A DNA stretch of 33,782 bases. Source: Halanaerobium saccharolyticum (lineage in GTDB: Bacteria > Bacillota > Halanaerobiia > Halanaerobiales > Halanaerobiaceae). The stretch spans positions 1 through 33,782 of the forward strand of contig NZ_QAXS01000034.1 in the NCBI RefSeq assembly GCF_003053565.1, given 5' to 3'. Under the pieces are notes generated by a model. That model was not told where the DNA came from. It ran no database searches and saw nothing but the letters and a program-made list of their open reading frames with translations. A program made the position numbers and the translations under genes. Shown piece after piece: positions 24,097 through 32,213 of the stretch (the first letter of the stretch is position 1; each line of letters opens with the position of its first letter).

Positions 24097-25491
24097 TTAG
24101 ATAAAAATCTCAAGTCCAATCAGCGGCCAGTAGAATCTAGCAACTAAAATATAGATCAGCCAGCCGATAACCTTTAGCAGCATTCCCCATTTTAAGGCAT
24201 CTTTGATCTGGTAATAGCCGGAAGAAAAAGCAATCGCATTGGGAGGTGTTCCCATTGGCAGCAGAAAGGCAAGTCCACCTGATAGGGCTACAGATAAAGT
24301 TAAAAGAACTGGGTTTAAACTGTAGGCTTCAGCTGCACTAAAGGCAACTGGTAAAATCACTGCCACAGAAGCTACATTACTCACACCCTCGGTTAAAATT
24401 GAGGTAAAGATTGCTAAAAGGACGATAAATAAGAATGGTGCCAGTTCCAATTGAGAAAAGAATCTGTCTGCCATCCAGTCAGTTACTCCGGTTTCTACTA
24501 AAGAAGAAGCAACCACAACTGCTCCACCATACATTAAGATTACTCCCCAGTTAACATATGCTTCTACTTCCTGCCAGCCAACAACCTTAAAGGCTACAAC
24601 TAGAACTCCACCCAGCAGGGCTGTAACTGCAATGTTGATTATGTTTGATAAAAATAACCAGCTGCCGACTACTGCTCCTAAAATTAGGATCAGTTTTTTC
24701 TCAGCTTTAGATAAATCTCCCCTGGCCTCTGACTTGGCCTTCAATTTATTTAAGGAGCGAGAAGTATCCTGAATATCAATCTCAGCGAATTTGGAAATAA
24801 TCACTGCGAAAACAATTAAGAGTAGAAAGGGAAGCGGCCAACTGTATTTAATCCATTCAAAAAAGCCAATGGAGATGCCGTAATGTTTTTCTAAAAGTCC
24901 AACTGCCAGCAGGTTGCGGGCACCACCAAGATAGGTTGTGATTCCACCGATTACTGTTCCCCAGGCCATTGTCAAAAAGAGCAGTTTACCATAATTACTC
25001 TCCAGCCTCTTTAAGTCCAGGCTGACTGCAATCTCTAAGACTATCGGAAAAAGTAGAGCTGCAACAGCATGTTCAGGCATAATTAAGGATAAAAAAGCAG
25101 CTGTAAATAAAATACCGTATAAAAGCTTCAATGGACTGCTGCCGCTAAAAGAGATTATCTTAAAGGCAAGCCTTGAGCCAAGCCCTGTCTGATAAAGTCC
25201 GGAAGCAAGAATTAAAGCTCCCAAAATAAAAAAGATCGCTTTAGAACCAAAAAGAGAAAAGGTATATTCAAGGCTCATTACATTCAACAAGGGGAGTAAA
25301 GCAATTCCTAAAAGAGAAGTTACTGATAAAGGCAGCACATGGGTTACCCAGAGGGTTAAAACAAGCACAAATACAGCCAGTGCTCTCTGGCCTGCAGGCT
25401 CTAATCCGCTCATGGTTGGCATCAATAACAGAATGATAAATAATATTATTCCTATATATTTAATGATCTCTTTAAAATATTTAAAAATCAA
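24097..25491 (-). CDS. SLC13/DASS-family anion transporter, possible sulfate importer
   Basis: Protein of 464 residues with about 11-12 membrane helices. Family motifs include LTEGVSNVASVAVILPVAFSAA near residue 365 and the helix-end motif LLPMGTPPNAIAFSSGYYQI near 414, as in divalent-anion:Na+ symporters. Substrates of the family are dicarboxylates, sulfate or thiosulfate. Its place directly after cysD-cysN-cysC supports sulfate, but a terminator separates them. The frame starts at ATG 25509 with no ribosome site in front; the in-frame TTG at 25491 lies 7 nt after AGG of AGGTGAG and is preferred, with moderate certainty. In a halophile, Na+ coupling would be natural. Confidence 0.85.
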   Translation of the reverse strand: MIFKYFKEIIKYIGIILFIILLLMPTMSGLEPAGQRALAVFVLVLTLWVTHVLPLSVTSLLGIALLPLLNVMSLEYTFSLFGSKAIFFILGALILASGLYQTGLGSRLAFKIISFSGSSPLKLLYGILFTAAFLSLIMPEHAVAALLFPIVLEIAVSLDLKRLESNYGKLLFLTMAWGTVIGGITTYLGGARNLLAVGLLEKHYGISIGFFEWIKYSWPLPFLLLIVFAVIISKFAEIDIQDTSRSLNKLKAKSEARGDLSKAEKKLILILGAVVGSWLFLSNIINIAVTALLGGVLVVAFKVVGWQEVEAYVNWGVILMYGGAVVVASSLVETGVTDWMADRFFSQLELAPFLFIVLLAIFTSILTEGVSNVASVAVILPVAFSAAEAYSLNPVLLTLSVALSGGLAFLLPMGTPPNAIAFSSGYYQIKDALKWGMLLKVIGWLIYILVARFYWPLIGLEIFI

Positions 25492-25550
25492 ATTCTCACC
25501 TACTTTCATTACTTTTGTGTTATTTGTGATTTATTTCTTTTTAACCAGGT

Positions 25551-25596
25551 CCAAATAAAATAAAACCTCTCCCAGCCGTCGCTCAAAGGAGAGGTT
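25551..25596 (-). terminator. Rho-independent terminator between the cys genes and SLC13
   Basis: On minus, AACCTCTCC (25588-25596) pairs with GGAGAGGTT (25564-25572), a perfect 9-bp stem, followed by TTATTTTATTT. The 15-nt loop is GC-rich. It ends transcripts of the cysDNC operon or, if leaky, attenuates read-through into the transporter. Confidence 0.85.
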
Positions 25597-25643
25597 GAAT
25601 AAACTTCGCTATCTTAATTTAGATATCTACTTTTAGATCTAGC

Positions 25644-25832
25644 TTATTTTGCTATTTTTCTTTCTAATTTATATATTTCTTTTTCATTTTCAAGTTGTTT
25701 CATCTCTGAAGCTATTAAATTCTCCTCTAAAGTTTGAAAGATTAACTTCCAGACCATCAACTTGAGATTCTAAAGCAGCAACTTTAGAATCTATTTTACT
25801 AAGTCTTCTATATTACTTTGAAGATTAATTGG
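25644..25832 (-). pseudogene. Fragment of a coiled-coil protein gene
   Basis: On minus, one frame reads DSKVAALESQVDGLEVNLSN then FRGEFNSFRDETT before a TGA; a second frame continues as KQLENEKEIYKLERKIAK to the TAA at 25644. Upstream, LQSNIEDLVK fits the same pattern but a TAG interrupts. The heptad-like spacing suggests the tail of a small coiled-coil protein, related in style but not clearly in sequence to the repeat proteins at 2-5 kb. No start or ribosome site. The rest of 25597-25939 shows nothing recognisable. Confidence 0.5.
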
Positions 25833-25939
25833 CAAGGAAATGGAAGGATAAATAAGGCGTAAAATTTTTATAGTTTAATAATAATCCAACCAGGATTAGT
25901 TTTGGTAAAAATTGGTTCGGTAAACGGTAGCTACACGTT

Positions 25940-26515
25940 TTAAACTAAGCCGAGCACCAGCTCCACTGATTCCTCAAGGCTGAGTTTTTCGGTGTCAACT
26001 ATCAGATCCGGGTTTTCCGGCTCCTCATAGGGAGCTGAAATTCCGGTGAAGTTTTCAATTTCACCTTTTTTGGCCTTGGCGTAGAGACCTTTGGGATCCC
26101 GTTCAGCACAGGCCTCCACACTGGCTTTAACATAGATTTCCTTAAAGTTTTCTACTCCGGCAGCCTCCCGGGCAGCTTCTCTTCCGGATCGATAGGGAGA
26201 AATAAAGGAAGCCAGGGTGATTAGGCCGGCATCTGCAAAAAGGGCAGCTACCTCACCGATGCGGCGGATATTTTCTTCTCTGTCTGCGGCGGTAAAGCCG
26301 AGGTCCTTATTTAAACCAAAGCGCAGGTTGTCACCATCTAGGCGGTAGGAAGCTCTTCCTCTCCGGTAAAGCTCCTTTTCCACTTCAACGGCAATGGTAG
26401 ATTTACCGGAGCCCGAGAGCCCGGTAAACCAGAGAACCATTCCCTGCTGCCCTAAAAGTTCCTCCCGGGCAGCCTTATTTATTTCACCTGAATGCCACTT
26501 AATGTTATCTACCAT
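25940..26515 (-). CDS. cysC: Adenylylsulfate kinase
   Basis: Protein of 191 residues. P-loop GLSGSGKST at 32-40, [17 protein letters not shown] at 58-74, [19 protein letters not shown] at 81-99, and the family serine in FISPYR (S106) are all present, so the enzyme should be active. It phosphorylates APS to PAPS with ATP. The start overlaps the cysN stop (ATGGTAG). GC content is clearly higher than in the flanking AT-rich genes. It is the last gene of cysD-cysN-cysC. With an intact CysC present, the kinase-like tail on CysN is not needed for catalysis. No PAPS reductase gene is in the window. Confidence 0.95.
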   Translation of the reverse strand: MVDNIKWHSGEINKAAREELLGQQGMVLWFTGLSGSGKSTIAVEVEKELYRRGRASYRLDGDNLRFGLNKDLGFTAADREENIRRIGEVAALFADAGLITLASFISPYRSGREAAREAAGVENFKEIYVKASVEACAERDPKGLYAKAKKGEIENFTGISAPYEEPENPDLIVDTEKLSLEESVELVLGLV

Positions 26516-28317
26516 GGTCTAAAGATAATCCCCCTGTCCTGTAATAGACCTTTAATTTGAGCTGAAACTTCAGCTTCTGAAGTAAACTCAGGGATATGGA
26601 GGTCAAACTCTAAATCAGTTGTCACTCTATCACCTAGCCAGACCGTCTCGATCTGCTGTGGGTTAACTGTTGTTTTGATCAGCTCCAAGTCGGACTGAGT
26701 CAGCTCAACAGCTGTTACAACTAAAATAGCTCCTGCATCGAGCATTAAGTGAGAAACCTCAGCCAGACGGCGCAGGTGCTCTTCTTTGTGGCCGTTATCA
26801 CCATTTTTAATATCAGCATCAACACCATAGAGCAGGTTACCAATACCGAGGAAGTAGACTACCTTACCGTCGTTAAATAATCTCTTCTCCAGGGCTTTAG
26901 CAGTTGGTTTTTTACCAACATCCTCTTCTCCAGTAATCAAGATCAGAGTTGATTTCTGATTATATTTTTCAGCTCTATCTTCGCGGCTGATTAGAGACTG
27001 CTCCCAGTTATAGTTACGGCGCATTACCTTTTCGCGGACCCAGCTCTGCTCATCTTCCATAGCTTCTGAGATAATTCCACCACCGGCAATCTCAAAGTCA
27101 TCGACAATGACAAAGCGACTGGTTTCTTCTATCTCACCGGCCAGGTCAAAGGCCATCGCCTTATCTAGTTTAAAGACAACCTCTGCTACATCGTGGCGCT
27201 CAATCTTTTCTTTAGCTTCATCCTGATTTAAGTTGGAAGCATCGATTACCCGGTTGATTTTTTCCAGGCGTGCCTTAACTTTTGCTGTTCCAAGTTTAAG
27301 GTGATAGACCTTATCCTTAACTAAATCCTGGCGGGCCAGCCAGAAAAGATTAGCCTTGATTCTTGCTGAAACCTGGGGCTCAGCTTCATCAGCCCGAGAA
27401 GCAAGCTCCCCGCGGGTGATATAGATCTGTTCGTCCAGAGTAAAACCGGTAGCTTTACCGACCTTGACCTTATGCTGTTTATCTTCTTCAAAACCTTCTA
27501 TTGTCTTAACTGTACTCTTTTTACCGGAAGGATAGAAAACAACTTCATCACCGACATTCAACTCACCTGCGGCTACTGTTCCGGCAACTATGCGGCGGTC
27601 GTCTCCACCTTTGGTAAATTTATAGACATCCTGAACCGGCATTCTGTAGGGCTTATTGTGCGGCAGAGCAGCATTTTCAAAGCTGTCCAGCTGTTCTAAA
27701 ACAGTTTTACCTTCAAACCAGTCCATATTTCCCGATCTGTCAGCTACATTATCTCCGAGCATCCCGCTGACCGGAATAAATCGCTCTGCTTCCAGTCCGA
27801 TTTCAGTTAGAAAGTCTGTATATTCTTCTACAATCTGATTATATGTATCCTCATCATAGTCAACTAAATCCATCTTATTTACCACTACTGCAATCTGTTT
27901 GATGCCGAGCATGGAAAGCATATAGCCGTGGCGGCGGGAGTTTTCCCTTACACCTTCGGAAGCATCGATTACTAAAAGAGCTGCTTCTGCTCTGGCAGCT
28001 CCGGTTACCATATTCTTTAAGAATTCAATATGTCCCGGTGCATCTAAAATTATATACTGTCTATAATCTGTCTGAAAAAAGACCCGTGCTGAATCAATGG
28101 TAATCCCCTGAGCCTGCTCATCTTTGAGAGCATCTAAAAGAAAGGCATATTCAAAGGGCTTGGAGTTTTTGCGGCAGGTTTCCTTTACCTGTTCTAACTT
28201 ACCATCAGGTAGAGAATCTGTATCTGCCAGCATTCTACCGATAATTGTACTTTTACCGTGGTCAACATGGCCTGCAATAACTAAGTTTAAATCCTGTTCT
28301 TCAGTTTTATTATTCAT
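26509..28317 (-). CDS. cysN: ATP sulfurylase GTPase subunit with degenerate kinase-like tail
   Basis: Protein of 602 residues. Residues 1-430 are a CysN GTPase and its beta-barrel domains: GHVDHGKS (17-24), DAPGH (93-97), NKMD (148-151). It drives sulfate activation by CysD through GTP hydrolysis. Residues about 455-603 align by eye with APS kinase, but its P-loop is [10 protein letters not shown] instead of [29 protein letters not shown] sits where kinases have DGDNxRxGLN...ENIRR; and the FISPYR serine motif is replaced by TAVELT. So this is a CysNC-like fusion whose kinase half has lost catalysis, while a separate good CysC follows. An ATG at 28320 is also in frame, but the next one lies at better distance from AGGAGG. 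Confidence 0.93.
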   Translation of the reverse strand: MNNKTEEQDLNLVIAGHVDHGKSTIIGRMLADTDSLPDGKLEQVKETCRKNSKPFEYAFLLDALKDEQAQGITIDSARVFFQTDYRQYIILDAPGHIEFLKNMVTGAARAEAALLVIDASEGVRENSRRHGYMLSMLGIKQIAVVVNKMDLVDYDEDTYNQIVEEYTDFLTEIGLEAERFIPVSGMLGDNVADRSGNMDWFEGKTVLEQLDSFENAALPHNKPYRMPVQDVYKFTKGGDDRRIVAGTVAAGELNVGDEVVFYPSGKKSTVKTIEGFEEDKQHKVKVGKATGFTLDEQIYITRGELASRADEAEPQVSARIKANLFWLARQDLVKDKVYHLKLGTAKVKARLEKINRVIDASNLNQDEAKEKIERHDVAEVVFKLDKAMAFDLAGEIEETSRFVIVDDFEIAGGGIISEAMEDEQSWVREKVMRRNYNWEQSLISREDRAEKYNQKSTLILITGEEDVGKKPTAKALEKRLFNDGKVVYFLGIGNLLYGVDADIKNGDNGHKEEHLRRLAEVSHLMLDAGAILVVTAVELTQSDLELIKTTVNPQQIETVWLGDRVTTDLEFDLHIPEFTSEAEVSAQIKGLLQDRGIIFRPW

Positions 28318-28326
28318 CATTACCTC

Positions 28327-29208
28327 CTACATATACCCGTCTTTACGCAGTTCTTCTAAACCGCCACCATCTTCTTTATCCTGGGCTCTACCATCACGCT
28401 CTGCAACATTGGCAAACTTACCTGTTTTAAGCTCTTCTACTACCTCATCAACTGTGGAGGCTGTAGATTCTACGGGCTCAGTACAGGGAGCACAGCCTAA
28501 AGAACGATAGCGTTTACCTTCACCCTGATCAAAATAGAGTGACACCATTGGTATCTTTTCGCGCTGAATATATTCCCAGACATCAAGCTCGGTCCAGTCT
28601 AAAAGAGGATGAATTCTAACATGGGTACCGGGAGCAAAATCAGTTTTATACTGGTCCCAGAATTCAGGTGGCTGATCGCCGATATCCCAGTCATTGTTGC
28701 GGTCCCGGGGTGAGAAATATCTCTCTTTGGAGCGGGAACCTTCCTCATCTGCTCTGGCACCAACAATTACCCCTGTGTAGGGTTCACGGTTGCTGTCCAG
28801 TTCATACTCGTCCTTATTATGATTATATCTGTAGCGGCGCCAGTTACCATTTAAGGTGTTTTTAAGCGCATCTGTCTTCAAGCGTCCACAGCATTCTAAG
28901 TGAGTTGCCTTGCCATTAGGAAAAGTTTCTCCTGCTGCCAGAGTTTCTTCGTCCTGACCGTAAATCATATCAAGGTTCCACTTTTTAGCTAGCTTATCCC
29001 GGTGTTCAATCATCTCGGGAATCATGTAGCTGGTGTCAATATGTACTAATGGTATTGGCACATGTCCAAAAAATGCCTTCCTGGCCAGCCAGAGCATTAC
29101 TGTTGAGTCCTTACCTACTGACCAGAGCATACAGATATTATTAAATTCACTGTATGCTTCTCGCAAAATATGAATACTTCTGCTTTCTAACTTATCTAAA
29201 TGATCCAA
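28327..29208 (-). CDS. cysD: Sulfate adenylyltransferase subunit 2
   Basis: Protein of 293 residues of the N-type ATP pyrophosphatase family. The PP-loop is SVGKDST (30-36; SIGKDSS is common), followed by [43 protein letters not shown] and [18 protein letters not shown] near 230-245 are CysD hallmarks. It adenylates sulfate to APS with CysN. Translation probably starts at TTG 29208, 6 nt after GGAGGG. It is the first gene of cysDNC and its stop is 6 nt ahead of the cysN frame. A small GC-rich hairpin lies in the leader. Confidence 0.95.
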   Translation of the reverse strand: MDHLDKLESRSIHILREAYSEFNNICMLWSVGKDSTVMLWLARKAFFGHVPIPLVHIDTSYMIPEMIEHRDKLAKKWNLDMIYGQDEETLAAGETFPNGKATHLECCGRLKTDALKNTLNGNWRRYRYNHNKDEYELDSNREPYTGVIVGARADEEGSRSKERYFSPRDRNNDWDIGDQPPEFWDQYKTDFAPGTHVRIHPLLDWTELDVWEYIQREKIPMVSLYFDQGEGKRYRSLGCAPCTEPVESTASTVDEVVEELKTGKFANVAERDGRAQDKEDGGGLEELRKDGYM

Positions 29209-29235
29209 ATTTGACCCTCCTTAAAAATATATAGC

Positions 29236-29264
29236 TGCCGGTTAAGCAAGTAAATAGTCCGGCA
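29236..29264 (-). promoter_or_regulatory. Small hairpin in the cysD leader
   Basis: TGCCGG (29236-29241) pairs with CCGGCA (29259-29264) with a 17-nt loop, about 28 nt before the TTG start. It stands out in an AT-rich leader. It does not match a riboswitch I know; a role is unproven. Confidence 0.35.
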
Positions 29265-29373
29265 CTAAATTAAAGCTTTTCATTGTCGAATTATCAGGAA
29301 TCTTAAAACCTAAGTTATTTGATTTCAACTGATTAGATTTTATCAAAAAGCTGCCCTAAAAACAAGACCCATT

Positions 29374-29411
29374 TAAAAAGAGCAGTCCTCAAATAAAACT
29401 AAGAACTGCTC
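29374..29411 (-). terminator. Rho-independent terminator of the unknown cassette
   Basis: On minus, GAGCAGT (29405-29411) pairs with ACTGCTC (29380-29386), followed by TTTTTAA. It lies just after the 34-residue ORF and closes the cassette before cysD. Confidence 0.8.
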
Positions 29412-29437
29412 CTCAAATTAATCACTGTCTTTTTTTA

Positions 29438-29542
29438 TTAATTATCAAAAATGCTCATTTGTCCTTCAGCTGTATTTGCTTGATCACCAATCAAATTTCT
29501 TAAAGCATTTAATTGGTTATAATCATCAGAATAGCTCATCAT
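29438..29542 (-). CDS. 34-residue small protein at the end of the unknown cassette
   Basis: The sequence runs from MMSYSDDYNQLNALRN to EGQMSIFDN, acidic and soluble. The start overlaps the stop of the 376-residue gene: GGGGAGGTAAGG precedes two adjacent ATGs (29542 and 29539), the second at 8 nt spacing. The TAA is followed about 25 nt later by a strong terminator, so the ORF fills exactly the space between gene and terminator, which supports it being real. No similarity recognised. If the cassette is a defence system, a regulator or antitoxin-like peptide is one option, but that is a guess. Confidence 0.55.
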   Translation of the reverse strand: MMSYSDDYNQLNALRNLIGDQANTAEGQMSIFDN

Positions 29543-30656
29543 CCTTACCTCCCCAGACTTTTATTTGAGAATCTAAATACTGCTGAATATTGCAGACAAG
29601 TCTTGCTATTGTATTCCCACAATTCTTTTTTGAGAGATAAATTGAAATAAAGTCTTTAGTTATTTCAAAATTAATTTTATTTCCCTGATTGCCATTATGA
29701 AGATCTACAGCAAGTACTTTATAATAACCATCATCAATTTTATCTGCGTAACCCCAGAGTTTAAACGGCTTTTTATTAGAAAAGATTGCCTTAATTATAT
29801 ATTCTGCTGACAAATCATCTCTTTTAAATTCAATATTAATGGGAAGCCCCATTAATTTATTGTTTTCAATGCTAATAGAATAATTCTTTTCAATATTATA
29901 AACGAGCTCTTTATAATCAGTATAAAGTTTATTAACCAGCCATAAATGACGATTAAAACTTTTCCCTCTAGTTGAAAATTTACCGTCATAACGTAAATCA
30001 TCGATTATTCTGCTTGCAGCATCCTGTTTTTCCTGGCTTAATAAACTCAAATGAGAAATTCCGGTAGTATATGAGAATTGCTCATTAGAAGCCAGTAAAT
30101 TTATTAAACCTTTTACTTTAGTTTCTGAAGAATTATTTATTTTTAGATTTAATTTTTCACTATTTTCTTCTGACTTTTCCACATCAATTTTATCATGGTT
30201 GATTGAAATTCCTCGCCAGGTGGTATAATCCTCTGTAGACTTCATTAATTTTTTACTGAGCCATACATTATCAAAATTAGGAATATATTTTAACAAACGA
30301 TCTATATTGGTATCTGTAGCTTTTGATCTTTCCGAACTATGAAGCATAAAAAATCTTTTATCTTTTTCTGCATCCAGAAAAAATTCAGTCTCATCAAATA
30401 ATAATTTATATAGAAATTCTTCTTCAGTTTCTTTTAGCTTTACTTTATATTCCAGGTCTTTTGTTTTATTTTTAAAAAACCGCAAAAAATCATCATGAGA
30501 GGGATTATCAGTTTGGTTAATATGACCTTCAATTAAATATGTCTTAACTAAATTTTGATTGAAGTTCTGTTCCTGTTCCTCTTTCCGACTTACATAAACA
30601 CTGTTCATTATATCATTAAATTTATTATATAATTCACGACGATTTTTAACCTCCAT
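29526..30656 (-). CDS. Unrecognised 376-residue soluble protein of the cassette
   Basis: Acidic-basic mixed soluble protein with no membrane helix or signal peptide. Notable segments: FMLHSSERSKATDTNIDRLL near residue 103, NFDNVWLSKKLMKS near 127, TTWRGISINHDKI near 144, LRYDGKFSTRGKSFNRHLWL near 222, and GLPINIEFKRDDLSAEYIIK near 275. I do not recognise a nuclease, ATPase or NAD-binding motif. It begins at ATG 30656 after AAAAGGAGGGG and has its own sigma-A promoter in the 149-nt gap before it, so it can be transcribed apart from the two genes upstream. It ends overlapping a 34-residue ORF. A sensor or effector role in a host-defence-like cassette is only inferred from the company it keeps. 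Confidence 0.65.
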   Translation of the reverse strand: MEVKNRRELYNKFNDIMNSVYVSRKEEQEQNFNQNLVKTYLIEGHINQTDNPSHDDFLRFFKNKTKDLEYKVKLKETEEEFLYKLLFDETEFFLDAEKDKRFFMLHSSERSKATDTNIDRLLKYIPNFDNVWLSKKLMKSTEDYTTWRGISINHDKIDVEKSEENSEKLNLKINNSSETKVKGLINLLASNEQFSYTTGISHLSLLSQEKQDAASRIIDDLRYDGKFSTRGKSFNRHLWLVNKLYTDYKELVYNIEKNYSISIENNKLMGLPINIEFKRDDLSAEYIIKAIFSNKKPFKLWGYADKIDDGYYKVLAVDLHNGNQGNKINFEITKDFISIYLSKKNCGNTIARLVCNIQQYLDSQIKVWGGKDDELF

Positions 30657-30757
30657 ATAACCCCTCCTTTTATCCGCTAGATTATATCAATACAATAATT
30701 ATATTACTAGAATAAATTTATCAAATTATTTTTTGAAATACTTTATCCATTAAGTAT

Positions 30758-30786
30758 ATTATAATACTAATGTTTGGCACAATCAA
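30758..30786 (-). promoter_or_regulatory. Sigma-A promoter of the 376-residue gene
   Basis: On minus, TTGATT (30781-30786), 17 nt, TATAAT (30758-30763), about 100 nt before the ATG. It lies just past the stop of the membrane protein gene. Confidence 0.7.
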
Positions 30787-30805
30787 GAAAAATGAAATTC
30801 AATCT

Positions 30806-31324
30806 TCAATTTAAAAACTCTCTGCCGTTTATTAAGACTAAAGCTTTTAGCAGATCATAAACTGCATAAAGAGTAGAAAAAAGAAGCAGCAGCGAAAATA
30901 AATTAATTATTTTACCACTAATAAGATTTCCAGATTTAGACAGTTCTAAAAAAGAGAACTTTATTTTTTTACAGCTAATTATAATAAATGATAGGATCAG
31001 GCTAAAGAAAACATAAATAAGATCTTCTCTGCTTTCTTTATAAAATTTATTCAGTCTTTTTGTAGCTTTTTTTAACATTTCCTCAAGCTTTTTATTATTC
31101 TCATTTTTTCTGCTTTCAATTTCTGCCTTTACTTTACTAATTGAATTATAATTAGAGACATAAATTGTTAAGGCAAGCGCAAATAAAGACACAAAAACTG
31201 TATGGGTAAATACATAATCTAATATTTTATCCAGCTCACTTAGCTCAGTAAATGAAACAATTAAAGCTGAGAAAATAAATATAATCATCAGGGGCCAGAG
31301 TTGTTGAAAAACCTTATTCTTCAT
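30806..31324 (-). CDS. Four-helix membrane protein with central coiled coil
   Basis: Protein of 172 residues. Two hydrophobic helices (PLMIIFIFSALIVSF near 10-25 and TVFVSLFALALTIYVS near 42-57), a charged coiled coil near 60-100 (EIESRKNENNKKLEEMLKKA), then two more helices (LIYVFFSLILSFIIIS and IINLFSLLLLFSTLYAVYDL). Both ends would face the same side, with the coiled coil in the cytoplasm by the positive-inside rule. No enzyme motif. GTG 31333 is also in frame; ATG 31324 is preferred. Its start lies inside the last codons of the preceding gene (11-nt overlap), so the two are translationally coupled. The shape is like membrane effectors of some abortive-infection systems, but I know no homologue. 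Confidence 0.7.
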   Translation of the reverse strand: MKNKVFQQLWPLMIIFIFSALIVSFTELSELDKILDYVFTHTVFVSLFALALTIYVSNYNSISKVKAEIESRKNENNKKLEEMLKKATKRLNKFYKESREDLIYVFFSLILSFIIISCKKIKFSFLELSKSGNLISGKIINLFSLLLLFSTLYAVYDLLKALVLINGREFLN

Positions 31325-31961
31325 TATGACCACTCATATCATCAATTTTTTCCAGTTCAGCCTTAATCTTTGCAATATTTAACTGATTAATGTTTTCCGC
31401 TAAATAGGCAGATTTAATATTATCTTTACTGCTTTTAGTTTTAACTTCTCCCTCTTCCATAAATTTTAACCTGTAACTACCTCCTCCGGCTGCTATATAA
31501 TCTATGTAAGTTCCTACCCTTTCTTCCTTGACTAATAAGTTACCCTGTTCGTTTTTGAGTTCTATATTCACCTCAGCTGCATTTGATATTTCTTGTTCTT
31601 CTTTTAACAATTCATTTGCCTCATATCTATTGCCAAATAAATTTGGAGCTCTTAAGTTTAACTGCATTGAGTAAATTTTACTGCTCTGAGCTACCAGCTG
31701 CCAGAACATTTCTCGGTGACTAATCTCATCTATAGTAAATATATACTGCCCAAAATCAACACATTCATTGATTAAAGCCTGAAGTATATTTTGAGCGGTT
31801 GAAATATTCTGAAAAACTGCTGCTTTCTTTTGAATCAGTATAATTTGTTTCTTAAAATCAATAATGACATAAACAAAGGGATATTCTGTATCTTCCACTG
31901 TTTCTATATCACTATCTCCCTCCTGATATTTATTGAAATCTCTTTTGCGAGCAAGTTTCAA
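31314..31961 (-). CDS. Unrecognised 215-residue protein of the cassette, 5' end probably damaged
   Basis: Soluble protein. Segments: YPFVYVIIDFKKQIILIQKK near residue 27, DEISHREMFWQLVAQSSKIY near 80, LRAPNLFGNRYEANELLKEE near 103 and YIDYIAAGGGSYRLKF near 153. No catalytic motif recognised. The first possible start, TTG 31961, lacks a ribosome site, and a stop lies shortly upstream in frame. By contrast a GTG with an excellent AGGAGG lies at 32034 in another frame (see next entry). The likely reading is that the true gene began there and lost frame, perhaps with an internal deletion, so this ORF is the C-terminal part. It overlaps the membrane protein gene at its end. Confidence 0.6.
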   Translation of the reverse strand: MKLARKRDFNKYQEGDSDIETVEDTEYPFVYVIIDFKKQIILIQKKAAVFQNISTAQNILQALINECVDFGQYIFTIDEISHREMFWQLVAQSSKIYSMQLNLRAPNLFGNRYEANELLKEEQEISNAAEVNIELKNEQGNLLVKEERVGTYIDYIAAGGGSYRLKFMEEGEVKTKSSKDNIKSAYLAENINQLNIAKIKAELEKIDDMSGHNEE

Positions 31962-32034
31962 TAAATAGAGATCTTATTCTACTGGCAGACACTAAAAAAT
32001 AACGATAAGAAAAATACTTTGTCTTTTTTTGCAC
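31930..32034 (-). pseudogene. Probable N-terminal stub of the 31314-31961 gene in a shifted frame
   Basis: AGGAGGGG then GTG at 32032-32034 (7 nt spacing) opens a 34-codon frame, VQKKTKYFSYRYFLVSASRI, ending at TAA 31930-31932 and overlapping the next ORF by 32 nt in a different frame. The opening looks like a normal protein N-terminus and it has the only good ribosome site of the region, placed 34 nt after the sigma-H-like element. Either this is a leader peptide coupled to the next gene, or a frameshift/deletion has split one longer gene. I favour the second. Confidence 0.5.
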
Positions 32035-32067
32035 GCTGACCCCTCCTAAATTTTATAATCTAAATGA

Positions 32068-32125
32068 TATTTCGAGGTCAGTCAAATTTTTCCTGCTTTT
32101 TAGTGAAAATTTTCTCAAAATTATT
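32068..32125 (-). promoter_or_regulatory. Copy B of the 58-nt repeat with a sigma-H-like promoter
   Basis: Near-identical to 2086-2143. On minus, AGGAAAA (32088-32094), 13 nt, CGAAATA (32068-32074). It ends 34 nt before the GTG at 32034, nearly the same distance as copy A to its gene, and again lies right after the upstream gene's terminator. Confidence 0.5.
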
Positions 32126-32149
32126 TAAAAAACAATTCTTTTATAGTAT

Positions 32150-32188
32150 AAAAAACCTTTCATCAGAATTATAAAACTCTGATGAAAG
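32150..32188 (-). terminator. Rho-independent terminator of the epimerase gene
   Basis: On minus, CTTTCATCAGA (32178-32188) pairs perfectly with TCTGATGAAAG (32157-32167) over 11 bp with a 10-nt loop, followed by GTTTTTTATA. Confidence 0.9.
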
Positions 32189-32213
32189 TAGTAATTTATT
32201 AATATTTACTTTT

